NCBI GenBank assembly: GCA_901457705.2
Contig: LR590083.2
Span: forward strand, 2,976,597 to 3,040,596
Direction of reading: 5' to 3'
DNA length: 64,000 nt
Source: Beijerinckiaceae bacterium RH AL1
Lineage (GTDB): Bacteria; Pseudomonadota; Alphaproteobacteria; Rhizobiales; Beijerinckiaceae
The position numbers were made by a program, and so were the translations under genes. Positions 30,652-42,481 of this stretch are shown in pieces (position 1 is the stretch's first letter; every line of letters begins with the position of its first letter). Below the pieces are notes generated by a model. The model did no database searches. It had not been told where the DNA came from and worked only from the letters and a program-made list of their open reading frames with translations.

Positions 30652-31275
30652 ATGATCTCGCACAAGCACAAGTTCATCTTCATCCACATCCCGAAGACCG
30701 GCGGCAATTCCGTGCAGACGGTGCTCGCCCCGTTCTCCGACGACAGGATCGAGGCGCGCCATACCCACCAGGACGGCGTCGAGCGCTTCGCCGTGCGCGG
30801 CCGGCTGACCCCCGACAAGCACGTCGATCTCGCCTATTACGCCCGCCATCTGCGGCTCGATCGCTTTCGGATCGTCGCCTGCGTCCGGCACCCGGTCGAG
30901 CGTCTGCTCTCGTACTATTTCTCGCCGAGCAAATGGTACGTCCAGCACCGCGACGGCAGCTGGCACCACAAGCCGCCTTACTGGGATCGCGAGCGGTTCC
31001 TCGCCGAGCTCGGTCCGCGCGCGGTCGACTTCCTCACCGTCGACGGCGCGTTCCGTGCGCCGGACCACCTGCTGCGCTTCGAGCGGCTGGAAGACGACTT
31101 CGCCGCCTTCCTGCGCGCGGCCGACATCCCGGCGACGGCAGCCCTGCCGAAGGTCAACGTCGGTCGCACCCCCAGCGAGGCCCTGGCGCAGGCGCAGGCC
31201 GATCCCGTCGTCGCCGAGGTTGCACGGGACCGCTATCGCGAGGACTTCGAGCGCTTCGGCTTCGCCCTGCCCTAA
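30652..31275 (+). CDS. Sulfotransferase family protein
   Basis: A 207-residue sulfotransferase-fold protein. The 5'-phosphosulfate-binding loop is FIHIPKTGGNSVQ, and the 3'-phosphate region is IVACVRHPVERLLSYYF. It has no signal peptide or membrane helix. The acceptor is unknown. It is divergent from lutA and converges with pgm. Confidence 0.75.
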   Translation: MISHKHKFIFIHIPKTGGNSVQTVLAPFSDDRIEARHTHQDGVERFAVRGRLTPDKHVDLAYYARHLRLDRFRIVACVRHPVERLLSYYFSPSKWYVQHRDGSWHHKPPYWDRERFLAELGPRAVDFLTVDGAFRAPDHLLRFERLEDDFAAFLRAADIPATAALPKVNVGRTPSEALAQAQADPVVAEVARDRYREDFERFGFALP

Positions 31276-31292
31276 GCCGTCGCGGCGCCCGC

Positions 31293-33050
<1,758 letters not shown>

Positions 33051-33054
33051 CTAG

Positions 33055-33357
33055 ATGAGCACCATGGCACCCCGACTGCCCGTGAAGCTTTTCCTCGACG
33101 GCGACGAGCCGCAGGGACGCCTGCCCGCGCTCGCGGCGCTGTGGCACGCGCATCGCGGCGCGTGGGAGCGCGCCCACGCGCTCGTCCAGGACGCCGCCGG
33201 GTCGGACGCCGCCTGGGTGCACGGCCACCTGCATCGGCTCGAGGGCGACATCCCCAACGCGTCCTACTGGTACCGGCGCGCGGGGCGCGCGATGCCGGGC
33301 TGCGATCCGGCATCGGAACGCACGGCGATGATCGAGACGTTGCTGGGGGAGCGCTGA
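33055..33357 (+). CDS. Conserved hypothetical protein
   Basis: A 100-residue soluble protein. It contains LPALAALWHAHRGAWERAHA and AAWVHGHLHRLEGDIPNASY followed by WYRRAGRAMP, a pattern of His, Trp and Tyr residues found in small proteins of many proteobacteria. The two helical halves look like a degenerate TPR-type pair. No function known. The ATG at 33064 is an alternative start. Confidence 0.65.
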   Translation: MSTMAPRLPVKLFLDGDEPQGRLPALAALWHAHRGAWERAHALVQDAAGSDAAWVHGHLHRLEGDIPNASYWYRRAGRAMPGCDPASERTAMIETLLGER

Positions 33358-33360
33358 GGC

Positions 33361-33735
33361 TCAGGCAGCCATGCGCTGGAGCATGGCGGTGACGCGGGCG
33401 GCGTCGTAGGGCTTGGGGAAGAACATGCCGCGGTCGGGAAGCTCCGACTTCGCGGGCCACGCCTTGCCCGAGGTGACGATGATCTCGATCGGCGGCCAGC
33501 GGTCGCGGATCGCGGCGGCGAGCTTCAGCCCGTCCATCGAGCCCGGCATGTCGATGTCGGTGAACACGATGTCGATGTCGGCGCGCGACAGCAGCACCTC
33601 GATCGCCTTGTCGGCATTCGGCGCCGTCACCGCCTCGAAGCCGGCATCCTCGACGATATCCGCCGCCAGCATGAGCAGAAGCGGTTCGTCTTCGACGACG
33701 AGCACCGTCTTCTTGGTCGAATTCGCCGAAATCAT
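33361..33735 (-). CDS. Single-domain response regulator
   Basis: A receiver domain without output domain, 124 residues. It has the acidic pair in LVVEDEPLLLML, the phosphoacceptor Asp in FTDIDMPGSMDG and Lys in FFPKPYDAAR. It sits directly downstream of the HWE kinase gene with a 33-base gap, so it is the likely partner. A GTG at 33741 is an alternative start. Confidence 0.8.
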   Translation of the reverse strand: MISANSTKKTVLVVEDEPLLLMLAADIVEDAGFEAVTAPNADKAIEVLLSRADIDIVFTDIDMPGSMDGLKLAAAIRDRWPPIEIIVTSGKAWPAKSELPDRGMFFPKPYDAARVTAMLQRMAA

Positions 33736-33768
33736 ACGCACCCTTGTACCGAAAAAGCTGAGCTACCG

Positions 33769-35799
33769 TTAACTTTCGACAATCGCGCGCAACGGAGCCG
33801 AGAATTCCGCGGCGAGCCCTTCCTCTCCGTAGTCCAGGCGGGCGCTTCCGGCGCCGACCAAACCCATGCCGATGAGGCGGGAGCCGAAGCCCTTCCGCGT
33901 CGGCGCCCGTGCCGGCGGCCCGTCGCGCTCGAGCCAGGACAGCACGAGGATCGGCTGGGCGTCGCTCGCTTCGATCCTCCAGTTGAGCGCGACCCGGCCC
34001 GTGTCCACGGACAATGCGCCATACTTGATTGCGTTCGTGGCCAGTTCATGAAGCAGGAGTGACAGCGAGAGCGTGGCTTTCGGAGACATGGTGATGTCGG
34101 GCCCGCCGCTCTCGAACTGACCCTCGTGCCCGTGCAGGCCGAGCACCTGCGTCACCACGCTGCCGATCGGCGCCGACACGAACTTTTGCTCGATCAGGAC
34201 GTCGTGCGCCTTGGACAGCGCGATGATGCGCGCCTCCAGCGCCTTCACGATGTCGCGCTCGGCGATATTGCGCAGGGTCTGATTGGTGATCGCCTGCACC
34301 ATGGCGAGCGTGTTCTTCAGCCGATGGCTCAGCTCCTGGTTCAGGACGCTCTGATGCTCCTCGGCGCGGATGCGGGCGATCGTCGCGTAGGTGCGGTCGG
34401 CGACCGCGAGCGCGAAGTCGATCTCGGCCTTGCTCCAGGTCCGCGGCTCGGCGCTGTGCACGAAGAGCGCCGCGAGCAGGCGGCCGTGGTCGAGCAGCGG
34501 CACGACGATCTGCGCCTTCGCGCCGATCGCCTCGTAGCTGGAGCGGTCCGCCGTCAGCCAGAGGTCGGCCGGGATGTTGGCATTGATGATCGTCGCGCCC
34601 GTCTTGAGGCGCTCGACCGTCGCCGAGAACATCGACAGGTGATGCGTGCCGGCGAGGCTTGCGACGCCGGGTGCGCACCAGTTGTGCTCGACGTGGAACG
34701 TGTCGCCCGCCACATCGATCAGCGTCATCGCGGCGCGCGCGGCATCGAGGGTGGTGCCGAGCGTCCGCGCCGCGAAGCCGACGATCTCGCCGACCGTCGT
34801 CGCCTCGCGCACGAGGTCGCCGAGGTCGAGCAGCGCCTTGGCCCGCAGGTCGATCAGCTTGCTTTCGGTCACGTCGCGCACGACGCCGATCAGCGCGACC
34901 ACGTTGCCCGCGGCATCGAAGCGGAAGTCGGCATTGCGCGAGATCCAGCGCAGGGCGCCGTCGTTGGCCCGGTGGATGCGATAATCGACCGCGCCGGCTG
35001 CCGTCCCGTCGGCCAGGGTATCGCTCGTCATGATGCGGCCGCGATCGGGCTCGGCGACGAGCGCCTTCAGCTCCTTGACGGGATAGTCGGGCCGCACCGG
35101 AAGGCCGAAGAGCCGGCACGTCGTCGCGGAGACCGCGACGCGGTGGCTGGCGAGATCGACCTCGAACGTGCCGACGCCGCCGGCCTCCTGCGCGTCGATG
35201 AGGCGAACCTGCTCCTCGCGCGACGCCATCCCCTGCGAATGGGCGGCGACGATCGCCACCTCGCGGTCGAGCACCGCGCGGCGCATGGTCATGATCGCGA
35301 TGACTTGGCGCGACAGCGCCCGCAGCGCGTCCGCCTGCGCCGGCGTGAGGCCGCCCGGGCGCGGCACACCGTCGATGACGCAGAGCGAGCCGATGGGCAC
35401 GCCCTCCGGCGTCCGAAGCGGCGCGCCGGCGTAGAAGCGGATATGCGGCGCGCCGGTCACCAGGGTGTTGGCGCACGTCCGCGGATCGGCGGTGAGGTCG
35501 GGGATCACCAGCAGGTCCGGCTCGACCAGCGCATGGACGCAGACCGACTGGCTGAGCGGCGTCTCGCAGGCGCCGAAGCCGACGCGGGCCTTGAACCATT
35601 GCCGCTCCGAGCCGACGAGGCTCACGAGCGCCGTCGGCGTGTCGCAGACCAGACGGGCGATCTGCACGACGTCGTCGAACTCGGGCTCCGGCGGGGTGTC
35701 GAGAATGTCGTAGCTCGCGAGAGCCTCGAGGCGGGCGTCAAGGAGCGTCAAGGAGAGAACCGGCCGAGCGTTTCGGCGATAGAGGAACGGAGCGGCCAC
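33769..35799 (-). CDS. HWE-family histidine kinase with GAF-PAS-GAF sensor region
   Basis: Soluble kinase of about 676 residues. It starts near LDARLEALASYDILDTPPEP, the typical opening of a first GAF domain (about 25-180). A PAS/PAC domain follows (about 205-325, with DYRIHRANDGALRWISRNAD), then a second GAF domain and the HWE kinase core with LNQELSHRLKNTLAMVQAI and LLLHELATNAIKYGAL. No membrane helix is visible. The start is unsure: the GTG at 35799 is used, but a TTG at 35751 gives an N-terminus closer to relatives. The cognate regulator lies just downstream. Confidence 0.78.
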   Translation of the reverse strand: MAAPFLYRRNARPVLSLTLLDARLEALASYDILDTPPEPEFDDVVQIARLVCDTPTALVSLVGSERQWFKARVGFGACETPLSQSVCVHALVEPDLLVIPDLTADPRTCANTLVTGAPHIRFYAGAPLRTPEGVPIGSLCVIDGVPRPGGLTPAQADALRALSRQVIAIMTMRRAVLDREVAIVAAHSQGMASREEQVRLIDAQEAGGVGTFEVDLASHRVAVSATTCRLFGLPVRPDYPVKELKALVAEPDRGRIMTSDTLADGTAAGAVDYRIHRANDGALRWISRNADFRFDAAGNVVALIGVVRDVTESKLIDLRAKALLDLGDLVREATTVGEIVGFAARTLGTTLDAARAAMTLIDVAGDTFHVEHNWCAPGVASLAGTHHLSMFSATVERLKTGATIINANIPADLWLTADRSSYEAIGAKAQIVVPLLDHGRLLAALFVHSAEPRTWSKAEIDFALAVADRTYATIARIRAEEHQSVLNQELSHRLKNTLAMVQAITNQTLRNIAERDIVKALEARIIALSKAHDVLIEQKFVSAPIGSVVTQVLGLHGHEGQFESGGPDITMSPKATLSLSLLLHELATNAIKYGALSVDTGRVALNWRIEASDAQPILVLSWLERDGPPARAPTRKGFGSRLIGMGLVGAGSARLDYGEEGLAAEFSAPLRAIVES

Positions 35800-35875
35800 C
35801 CATTTCGTGGATGTGCGCCGGTGTAAAGCGCTGCAGTGCGCATTTCGCACCGTTTTGGTTGTCGACCCCGGTGTC

Positions 35876-36257
35876 TTACGACGTTCGGGATACCTCGGTG
35901 AAGACCAGGACATTACCGAAGGGGGTCGTGGACCGTCACCTCCAGCGCGCCCCATTCCGTCCGCTCGAGGCCGGGTCGCCCGTAGCCGTAGCGCTTGGCG
36001 GCGAGCTCGCGCTGCAGCGCCTCGACGCCGCGGGTCGTGACGCGCACACGGGCGCCGGGGCAGCCGTCGCCGTGGTGCTCGCTGAGGTGCAGGACGAGGC
36101 CGCCGCGCGAAATATGCCGGTAGAGCGGCGGCAGGCCCGGCTCGAAGCGGTGGTCCCAGTCGACCGCAAACCCGAGGAAGCCGAGGTAGAACTCGTCCGA
36201 CTTGGCGACGTCGAAGATGCGCAGGATCGGCACGACGCCGCCGAAGCTGATGTCCAT
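35876..36257 (-). pseudogene. Glyoxalase/bleomycin-resistance-type protein, frameshifted at the C-terminus
   Basis: Small vicinal oxygen chelate protein. It opens MDISFGGVVPILRIFDVAKS and has DEFYLGFLGFAVDWDHRF and LVLHLSEHHGDG. As written it ends VHDPLR at 35913. Removing one G from the GGGGG run at 35921-35925 restores DPFGNVLVFTEV and a stop at 35876, giving a normal 126-residue protein. The members with this layout include bleomycin-binding and related resistance proteins; substrate unknown. Confidence 0.7.
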
Positions 36258-36385
36258 TTTCGCCTCCTTTCGCCGCCAGCCATGCGCGGGAGAGACATGC
36301 GTCCAAAGCAGAGATGGGCCGACAGAGGGCCTTTGCCATCCGGCGCAGGGGTTGCAAGGATGACTGGACCGACCGGAGCACGCCC

Positions 36386-37021
36386 ATGATCGAGACCGGA
36401 CCCCATCGCCTTCTGCGCTCGGCGCGCCTCGTGCCCGTGCTGACGATCGCGCGCGAAGAGCACGCCGTGCCGCTCGCCCGCGCGCTCGTCGCCGGCGGCG
36501 TCAAGACGCTCGAGATCACCCTGCGCACCGCCGCCAGCATGTCGGCGGCCAAGCTGATCCACGCTGAGGTCGAGGACGCGGTCGTCGGGCTCGGCACCGT
36601 GCTGACGCGGCGCGACCTCGAGGTCTGCGTGAACAACGGGCTGAAGTTCGCCTTCTCGCCCGGCGCCTCGCCGGCCCTGCTCGACGCGGCCGCCGCCATC
36701 GGCCTCGAGTTCGTCCCCGGCGTGCAGACGGCGTCCGAGATCATGGCCTGCCTCGAGCGCGGCTTCCATGTTATGAAGTTCTTCCCCGCCGTGCCCGCTG
36801 GCGGCATCCCGGCGCTGAAGTCCCTCGCCGGGCCGTTCCCGCAGGTGAGCTTCTGCCCGACGGGCGGCATCAGCGAAGCCGACGCGCCGACGTGGCTCGC
36901 CCTGCCCAACGTGCTCGCCGTCGGCGGCTCGTGGCTGGCGCCCGCCGAGCTCGTTGAGGCCAGCGACTGGACCGCGATCACCGCGCGCGCCAGAAAATCG
37001 ATGGAGCTGCTCGGGGCCTGA
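36386..37021 (+). CDS. eda: KDPG/KHG aldolase
   Basis: Entner-Doudoroff aldolase splitting 2-keto-3-deoxy-6-phosphogluconate to pyruvate and glyceraldehyde 3-phosphate, 211 residues. The catalytic Glu is in LEITLRT and the Schiff-base Lys in HVMKFFPA; the phosphate loop is SFCPTGGI. The ATG at 36386 has GGAG nine bases upstream. It is followed by edd after 29 bases, forming an operon. Confidence 0.9.
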   Translation: MIETGPHRLLRSARLVPVLTIAREEHAVPLARALVAGGVKTLEITLRTAASMSAAKLIHAEVEDAVVGLGTVLTRRDLEVCVNNGLKFAFSPGASPALLDAAAAIGLEFVPGVQTASEIMACLERGFHVMKFFPAVPAGGIPALKSLAGPFPQVSFCPTGGISEADAPTWLALPNVLAVGGSWLAPAELVEASDWTAITARARKSMELLGA

Positions 37022-37050
37022 CCGCTGCGGCTGGTATTCAAGGACAGACC

Positions 37051-38865
37051 ATGACCCTCCACGCCCGCATCGCCGAGGTCACCGAGCGCGTCGCCCTGCG
37101 CAGCCGCGACAACCGCTCGCGCTACCTCGACCGGCTCGAGGCCGCCGCCGCGCAGGCGAAGACGCCGCGCGCGCGGCTCGGCTGCGCCAACCAGGCGCAC
37201 GCCTTCGCCGCCGCGCCGGCCAACGACAAGGCGCGGCTCGCGGTCGGCCGCACGCCGAACCTCGGCATCGTCACCGCGTACAACGACATGCTCTCGGCGC
37301 ATCAGCCCTACGAGACCTACCCCGAGCTGATCCGCCGCGCCGCGCGTGCCGCCGGTGCCACGGCGCAGGTCGCGGGCGGCGTGCCGGCGATGTGCGACGG
37401 CGTCACCCAGGGCGAGGCCGGCATGGAGCTCTCCCTCTTCTCGCGCGACGTGATCGCGCTGGCGACTGCCGTGGCGCTCTCGCACCAGACCTTCGATGCC
37501 GCGGTCTACCTCGGCATCTGCGACAAGATCGTGCCGGGCCTGGTGATCGGCGCGCTCTCCTTCGGCCACCTGCCGGCCGTGTTCGTGCCGGCCGGCCCGA
37601 TGACGACCGGCATCTCGAACACCGAGAAGAGCCAGATCCGCCAGCTCTATGCCGAAGGCAAGGTCGGCCGCGACGAGCTCTTGAAGTCCGAGATGGGCGC
37701 CTACCACGGGCCGGGCACCTGCACGTTTTACGGCACGGCCAACACCAACCAGATGCTGATGGAGATCATGGGCCTGCACCTGCCCGGCGCCGCCTTCATC
37801 AATCCCGGCACGCGGCTGCGCGAGGCGCTGACCGAGGAAGCCGCGCGCCGCGCGCTGTCGCTTACCGCCGCCGGCAACGGCTACACGCCGATCGGCCGCA
37901 TGCTCGACGAGAAGGTGTTCGTCAACGGCATCGTCGGCCTGCACGCGACCGGTGGGTCGACCAACCACACGATCCATCTCATCGCCATGGCGAATGCCGC
38001 CGGCGTCACGCTGACCTGGGACGACTTCTCGCAGCTCGCCGAGGTGACGCCGCTGCTCGCCCGCGTCTACCCCAACGGCACGGCCGACGTGAACCATTTC
38101 CACGCCGCCGGCGGCATGGCCTTCGTCATCCGCGAGCTGCTCGACGCGGGCCTGCTGCACGACGACGTCGCGACGGTCGCCGGCGACCTGCGCTCGTATG
38201 CGACCGAACCATTCCTCGACGCCGACGGCGGCGTCGAGTGGCGCCCGATCCCGGAGGCCAGCGCCGACACCAGCGTGCTGCGCCCCGCCGCCGAGCCCTT
38301 CAACTCGACCGGCGGCCTGCGCGTGCTGCACGGCGACCTCGGGCATGCGGTGATCAAGCTCTCCGCCGTGCATCCGGAGCGTCACATCGTCGAGGCGCCG
38401 GCGATCGTCTTCCACACGCAGGAGCAGCTGCAGGACGCCTTCAAGGCCGGCGAGCTCGACCGCGACTTCGTCGCCGTCGTGCGCTTCCAGGGCCCCAAGG
38501 CCAACGGCATGCCGGAGCTGCACAAGCTGATGCCGCCGCTCGGCGTGCTGCAGGACCGCGGCTTCAAGGTGGCGCTGGTGACCGACGGCCGCCTCTCCGG
38601 CGCCTCCGGCAAGGTGCCCGCGGCGATCCACGTGACGCCGGAAGCCGTGAACGGCGGCGGCATCGGCCGGATCGTCGACGGCGACATCGTCCGCATCGAC
38701 GGCGACGCCGGCACGCTCAGCGTGCTGGTGCCGCCGGAGGAATGGGCGGCACGGCCGCAGGCCGAGGCCGACCTTTCCGCCAGCACCTTCGGCTGCGGGC
38801 GCGACCTCTTCGCGATGTTCCGCGCCAACGTCGGCGGGGCGGACGCCGGCGCGGCGGTGTTCTAA
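37051..38865 (+). CDS. edd: Phosphogluconate dehydratase
   Basis: First enzyme of the Entner-Doudoroff pair, an IlvD/Edd-family iron-sulfur dehydratase of 604 residues. Cluster-binding Cys are in [10 protein letters not shown] and [11 protein letters not shown], and conserved regions include [16 protein letters not shown] and [17 protein letters not shown]. It follows eda. Confidence 0.92.
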   Translation: MTLHARIAEVTERVALRSRDNRSRYLDRLEAAAAQAKTPRARLGCANQAHAFAAAPANDKARLAVGRTPNLGIVTAYNDMLSAHQPYETYPELIRRAARAAGATAQVAGGVPAMCDGVTQGEAGMELSLFSRDVIALATAVALSHQTFDAAVYLGICDKIVPGLVIGALSFGHLPAVFVPAGPMTTGISNTEKSQIRQLYAEGKVGRDELLKSEMGAYHGPGTCTFYGTANTNQMLMEIMGLHLPGAAFINPGTRLREALTEEAARRALSLTAAGNGYTPIGRMLDEKVFVNGIVGLHATGGSTNHTIHLIAMANAAGVTLTWDDFSQLAEVTPLLARVYPNGTADVNHFHAAGGMAFVIRELLDAGLLHDDVATVAGDLRSYATEPFLDADGGVEWRPIPEASADTSVLRPAAEPFNSTGGLRVLHGDLGHAVIKLSAVHPERHIVEAPAIVFHTQEQLQDAFKAGELDRDFVAVVRFQGPKANGMPELHKLMPPLGVLQDRGFKVALVTDGRLSGASGKVPAAIHVTPEAVNGGGIGRIVDGDIVRIDGDAGTLSVLVPPEEWAARPQAEADLSASTFGCGRDLFAMFRANVGGADAGAAVF

Positions 38866-38961
38866 CGACGGGTTTTGTCTCGCCTGAAAGACATCTCCCC
38901 GTCTCTTCCTATTCGGCCATAATTACCCTACGGGCATACGAGAGTGGCCGGGAGGACTCGC

Positions 38962-40230
38962 ATGCTGGACAAGACCCGGGTGAGCGCGCCGCTCTCCCGC
39001 TATGCGATGGCCTATGTGCTGGCGGGCGGGCGCGGCAGTCGACTCCTCGAGCTCACCGACACGCGCGCCAAGCCCGCGGTCTATTTCGGCGGCAAGTCCC
39101 GCATCATCGACTTCGCGCTGTCGAACGCGCTGAACTCGGGCATCCGCCGCATCGGGGTCGCGACGCAATACAAGGCGCACTCGCTGATCCGCCACCTGCA
39201 GCGCGGCTGGAACTTCTTCCGCCCCGAGCGCAACGAGAGCTTCGACATCCTGCCGGCCTCCCAGCAGGTGTCGGAAAACCTTTGGTATGCCGGCACGGCG
39301 GACGCCGTGACGCAGAACATCGAGATCATCCGCGGCTACGGCCCGCGCTACATGGTGATCCTGGCGGGCGACCACATCTACAAGCAGGACTACGAGCTGA
39401 TGCTGCAGCAGCACGTCGACTCCGGCGCCGACGTCACCGTCGGCTGCCTCGAGGTGCCGCGCATGGAGGCCGTCGGCTTCGGCGTGATGGCCGTCGACGA
39501 GAACGACGTCATCACCTCGTTCCTCGAGAAGCCGAAGGACCCGCCGGCGATGCCCGGCAAGCCCGACATGGCGCTCGCCTCGATGGGCATCTACGTCTTC
39601 GAGTCCGAGTTCCTGTTCGAGCAGCTGCGGCGCGATGCTCTTGACCCGAACTCCAGCCACGACTTCGGCAAGGACATCGTCCCCTACATCGTCAAGCACG
39701 GCAAAGGCGTCGCGCACCCGTTCGGCCGCTCGTGCGTGCGCTCGTCCGACGAGGCCAACGCCTACTGGCGCGATGCCGGCACGCTCGACTCCTACTGGGA
39801 GGCCAACCTCGACCTCACCGACGTGGTGCCGGGCCTCGATCTCTACGATCGCGACTGGCCGATCTGGACCTACGGCGAGATCACGCCGCCGGCCAAGTTC
39901 ATCCACGACGACGACGGCCGGCGCGGGCGCGCCACCAATTCCCTCGTCTCCGGCGGCTGCATCATCTCGGGCACCGACATGTCGCGCTCGCTGCTGTTCA
40001 CCGGCGTGCACGTGCACTCCTACGGCCGCATCCACGGCGCGGTGATCCTGCCCTACGCCGACATCGGGCGCGGCGCGCGGCTCAGCCGCGTCATCATCGA
40101 TCGCGGCGTGCGGATCCCCGAAGGCCTCGTCGTCGGCGAGGACCCCGGGCACGACGCCGCCCGCTTCCGCCGCACCGACAAGGGCGTGTGCCTGATCACC
40201 CAGCCGATGATCGACCGGCTGAAGAACTAG
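38962..40230 (+). CDS. glgC: Glucose-1-phosphate adenylyltransferase
   Basis: Makes ADP-glucose for glycogen synthesis, 422 residues. The N-terminal nucleotidyltransferase has [17 protein letters not shown] and [19 protein letters not shown]; the substrate site includes FLEKP and the C-terminal half is a left-handed beta-helix. The ATG at 38962 has GGGAGG at ideal spacing. It precedes glgA with a REP-like palindrome between. Confidence 0.92.
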   Translation: MLDKTRVSAPLSRYAMAYVLAGGRGSRLLELTDTRAKPAVYFGGKSRIIDFALSNALNSGIRRIGVATQYKAHSLIRHLQRGWNFFRPERNESFDILPASQQVSENLWYAGTADAVTQNIEIIRGYGPRYMVILAGDHIYKQDYELMLQQHVDSGADVTVGCLEVPRMEAVGFGVMAVDENDVITSFLEKPKDPPAMPGKPDMALASMGIYVFESEFLFEQLRRDALDPNSSHDFGKDIVPYIVKHGKGVAHPFGRSCVRSSDEANAYWRDAGTLDSYWEANLDLTDVVPGLDLYDRDWPIWTYGEITPPAKFIHDDDGRRGRATNSLVSGGCIISGTDMSRSLLFTGVHVHSYGRIHGAVILPYADIGRGARLSRVIIDRGVRIPEGLVVGEDPGHDAARFRRTDKGVCLITQPMIDRLKN

Positions 40231-40240
40231 TTTGAGCTTA

Positions 40241-40397
40241 CTTCCTTCTCCCGCCTGCGGGAGAAGGTGGCCCCGCGAAGCGGGGTCGGATGAGGGGCGA
40301 TGCCGTCTCTCTCCGATCTCCTAGCCAAGCGGGACCGTCCCTCATCCGACCCGACTTCGTCGGGCCACCTTCTCCCGCAAGCGGGAGAAGGAAGGAG
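40241..40397. repeat. REP-like inverted palindrome pair between glgC and glgA
   Basis: Two perfect 11-bp-arm palindromes, CCTTCTCCCGC/GCGGGAGAAGG with loops CT and AA, lie at the two ends in opposite orientation. Each is next to a smaller hairpin (CCCCGC-GAA-GCGGGG and CCCGAC-TTC-GTCGGG) and a GGATGAGGG or CCCTCATCC arm. The halves are near inverse complements of each other, so the whole can fold as one long stem. Elements of this kind are common in Hyphomicrobiales. It may reduce glgA transcription. Confidence 0.75.
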
Positions 40398-40403
40398 GCC
40401 GAG

Positions 40404-41627
40404 ATGTCTATGAAGAAGGTCGCCCTCTTCTCGAAGGAATACCCGCCCTACGTCTACGGCGGCGCCGGTGTGCACGTCGAGTATCTCGCCGCCGCGCTGG
40501 CGAAGAGCATCGACGTCGAGGTGCGCTGCTTCGGCGACCAGCACGCCGACGACGGCCGCCTCGTCGTGCGCGGCTATCCGCAGTGGGAGGAGACCAAGGC
40601 CAACACCGATCCGCGCTTCGTCGGCGCGATCGATGCCTATGCCCGCTCGCTGGCGATGGCCAAGGACCGGCTCGAGGCCGACCTCGTCCACTGCCACACC
40701 TGGTACACCGACATGGGCGGCCTCATCGCCGCCAAGCTCTGGGGCGTGCCCTACGTGCTCACCATCCACTCGCTGGAGCCGCTGCGGCCGTGGAAGGTCG
40801 AGCAGCTCGGCAACGCCTACCACCTCTCCGCCTGGATGGAGCGCACGGCGATCGAGCAGGCGGATGCGATCATCGCCGTCTCGAAGGAGACCCGCGCCGA
40901 CGTGCTGCGGCTGTTCGACGTGAAGCCGGAGCGCGTGCATGTCGTCCACAACGGCATCGATCTCGACGAGTACAAGGCGGTCGCGTGCACCGACGTGCTG
41001 ACGCAGCGCGGCATCGATCCGTCGAAGCCGTTCCTCCTTTTCGTCGGGCGCATCACGCGCCAGAAGGGCATCATCCATCTCGTCAACGCGATCCCGAAGA
41101 TCGATCCCGACCTGCAGATCGTGCTGGCCGCCGGCGCGCCCGACACGCCGGAGATCGGCGCGGAGATGGAGGCGGCCTTCGCCCGCGTCGCGGCCGACCG
41201 GCCGGGCCTCGTCTGGATCCGCGAGATGCTGCCGCGCGCCGACGTCATCCAGCTCTATACGCACGCCGCTGTGTTCTGCTGCCCGTCGGTCTACGAGCCG
41301 TTCGGCATCATCAACCTCGAGGCGATGGCCTGCGGCACGGCCGTGGTCGCCTCGAACGTCGGCGGCATCCCCGAGGTCGTGGTGCCGGAGGAAACGGGCC
41401 TGCTCGTCGACGTCGGGCTGAAGCCCGGCGGCTTCGACCCCGCCGATCCCGCCGCCTTCGCCGCGGCGCTGGCCGACGCGATCAACCGGCTGGCGCGCGA
41501 CCCCGCCCTCAGGGAGCGGTTCGGCAAGGCCGGACGGGCGCGTGTCGAGGCGCATTTCAGCTGGGGCGCGATCGCCGAGCGGACGCTCGACCTCTATGCC
41601 AAGGTGATCGAGGCGCACCATGCCTGA
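40404..41627 (+). CDS. glgA: Glycogen synthase, GT4 (actinobacterial GlgA/GlgM type)
   Basis: Glycosyltransferase family 4 protein of 407 residues. It begins MSMKKVALFSKEYPPYVYGG and has the Gly-rich loop GGAGVHVEYLA, VVHNGIDLDEY, FVGRITRQKG and the nucleotide-sugar E-x7-E region in YEPFGIINLEAMACG. This type uses ADP-glucose to make glycogen or maltose 1-phosphate in other bacteria. The ribosome binding site AAGGAGG lies at the edge of the REP element. Its end overlaps the peroxiredoxin gene by eight bases. Confidence 0.85.
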   Translation: MSMKKVALFSKEYPPYVYGGAGVHVEYLAAALAKSIDVEVRCFGDQHADDGRLVVRGYPQWEETKANTDPRFVGAIDAYARSLAMAKDRLEADLVHCHTWYTDMGGLIAAKLWGVPYVLTIHSLEPLRPWKVEQLGNAYHLSAWMERTAIEQADAIIAVSKETRADVLRLFDVKPERVHVVHNGIDLDEYKAVACTDVLTQRGIDPSKPFLLFVGRITRQKGIIHLVNAIPKIDPDLQIVLAAGAPDTPEIGAEMEAAFARVAADRPGLVWIREMLPRADVIQLYTHAAVFCCPSVYEPFGIINLEAMACGTAVVASNVGGIPEVVVPEETGLLVDVGLKPGGFDPADPAAFAAALADAINRLARDPALRERFGKAGRARVEAHFSWGAIAERTLDLYAKVIEAHHA

Positions 41628-42270
41628 GCCGACGACCTATGCGACCCTCCCCGACGACCTGCCGCAGCCGCAGGACGACGGCGCCTGCGCGCACCTGCCC
41701 GGCCGCCGCCTGCCCGCGCTCGCGCTGCCGGCGACGCAGGGCGACCCTGTCGACCTCTCGGCCCTGCCTGGCCGCACCGCGGTCTTCGTCTATCCGATGA
41801 CCGGCCGCCCCGGCGTCGCCCTGCCCGAAGGCTGGGACGCGATCCCCGGCGCCCGCGGCTGCACGCCGCAGAACTGCGCGATCCGCGACTCGCATCGCGC
41901 CTTCGCCGACCTCGGCGTCGCGGTCTACGCGCTGAGCACGCAGACGACCGCCTACCAGGCCGAGATGGCCGAGCGGCTGCACCTGCCCTATCCTGTGCTG
42001 AGCGACGCGGAGCTGCGCTTCGCCAAGGCGCTGGACCTGCCGACGTTCGAAGCCGACGGCATGCCGCTGATCCGCCGCCTGACCCTTCTCGTGAAGGACG
42101 GCACGATCGAGCAGGTGTTCTATCCGGTGTTCCCGCCGGACCGCAGCACCGAGCCCGTGCTGGCCTGGCTCCAAGACGGCGTGACGTCGTCTAACCTTAC
42201 GAATCTCTTAGCAAAAACCCGATCGGCGGAGGCGCCGACTGCTTGCCAAACTTTCCCGGCGAAGGGATAA
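41620..42270 (+). CDS. Peroxiredoxin (AhpC/TSA type)
   Basis: A thioredoxin-fold peroxidase of 216 residues. The fold is shown by FVYPMTGRPG and the redox Cys lies in ARGCTPQNCAIRD, a CxxxxC layout of PrxQ type, followed by DSHRAFADLGVAVYALSTQT. The last 30 residues look unrelated to the family, as if the original stop were lost. It overlaps glgA. Confidence 0.75.
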   Translation: MPEPTTYATLPDDLPQPQDDGACAHLPGRRLPALALPATQGDPVDLSALPGRTAVFVYPMTGRPGVALPEGWDAIPGARGCTPQNCAIRDSHRAFADLGVAVYALSTQTTAYQAEMAERLHLPYPVLSDAELRFAKALDLPTFEADGMPLIRRLTLLVKDGTIEQVFYPVFPPDRSTEPVLAWLQDGVTSSNLTNLLAKTRSAEAPTACQTFPAKG

Positions 42271-42359
42271 GTCTGGCGCCCGCACCAAGACGGGCCGCCG
42301 CCCTCGCGATCCCACCCAATCCGAGCGACGGCGCATGAGGAAGCACAAGGAGCAGGCAC

Positions 42360-42449
42360 ATGAGCTGGGTCGCACCCGTCATCGAGGAAATCTGCGTCGG
42401 CATGGAAGTCACGAGCTACGACTCGGCCGACCTCGACGTCCTGTTCTGA
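42360..42449 (+). CDS. pqqA: PQQ precursor peptide PqqA
   Basis: A 29-residue peptide, ending in DVLF, from which pyrroloquinoline quinone is built. The Glu16 and Tyr20 that are cross-linked and excised are present in the conserved core GMEVTSYDSAD. The ribosome binding site AAGGAG lies seven bases upstream. It heads pqqABCDE; pqqF-type protease genes were not seen in the window. Confidence 0.95.
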   Translation: MSWVAPVIEEICVGMEVTSYDSADLDVLF

Positions 42450-42459
42450 TCATCACTCA

Positions 42460-42472
42460 CGCTCACTGAGCG
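42460..42472 (+). other. Small hairpin between pqqA and pqqB
   Basis: CGCTC-ACT-GAGCG lies in the 32-base gap. Partial termination after pqqA is known in other methylotrophs, giving more pqqA than pqqB message; a stem this short is only suggestive. Confidence 0.35.
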
Positions 42473-42481
42473 AGACCTCGC

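Noticed and set aside
35800-38631. Extension of the HWE kinase frame to a 1620-residue protein
   Set aside because: The added part is antisense to eda and edd; GAF homology begins only near 35750.
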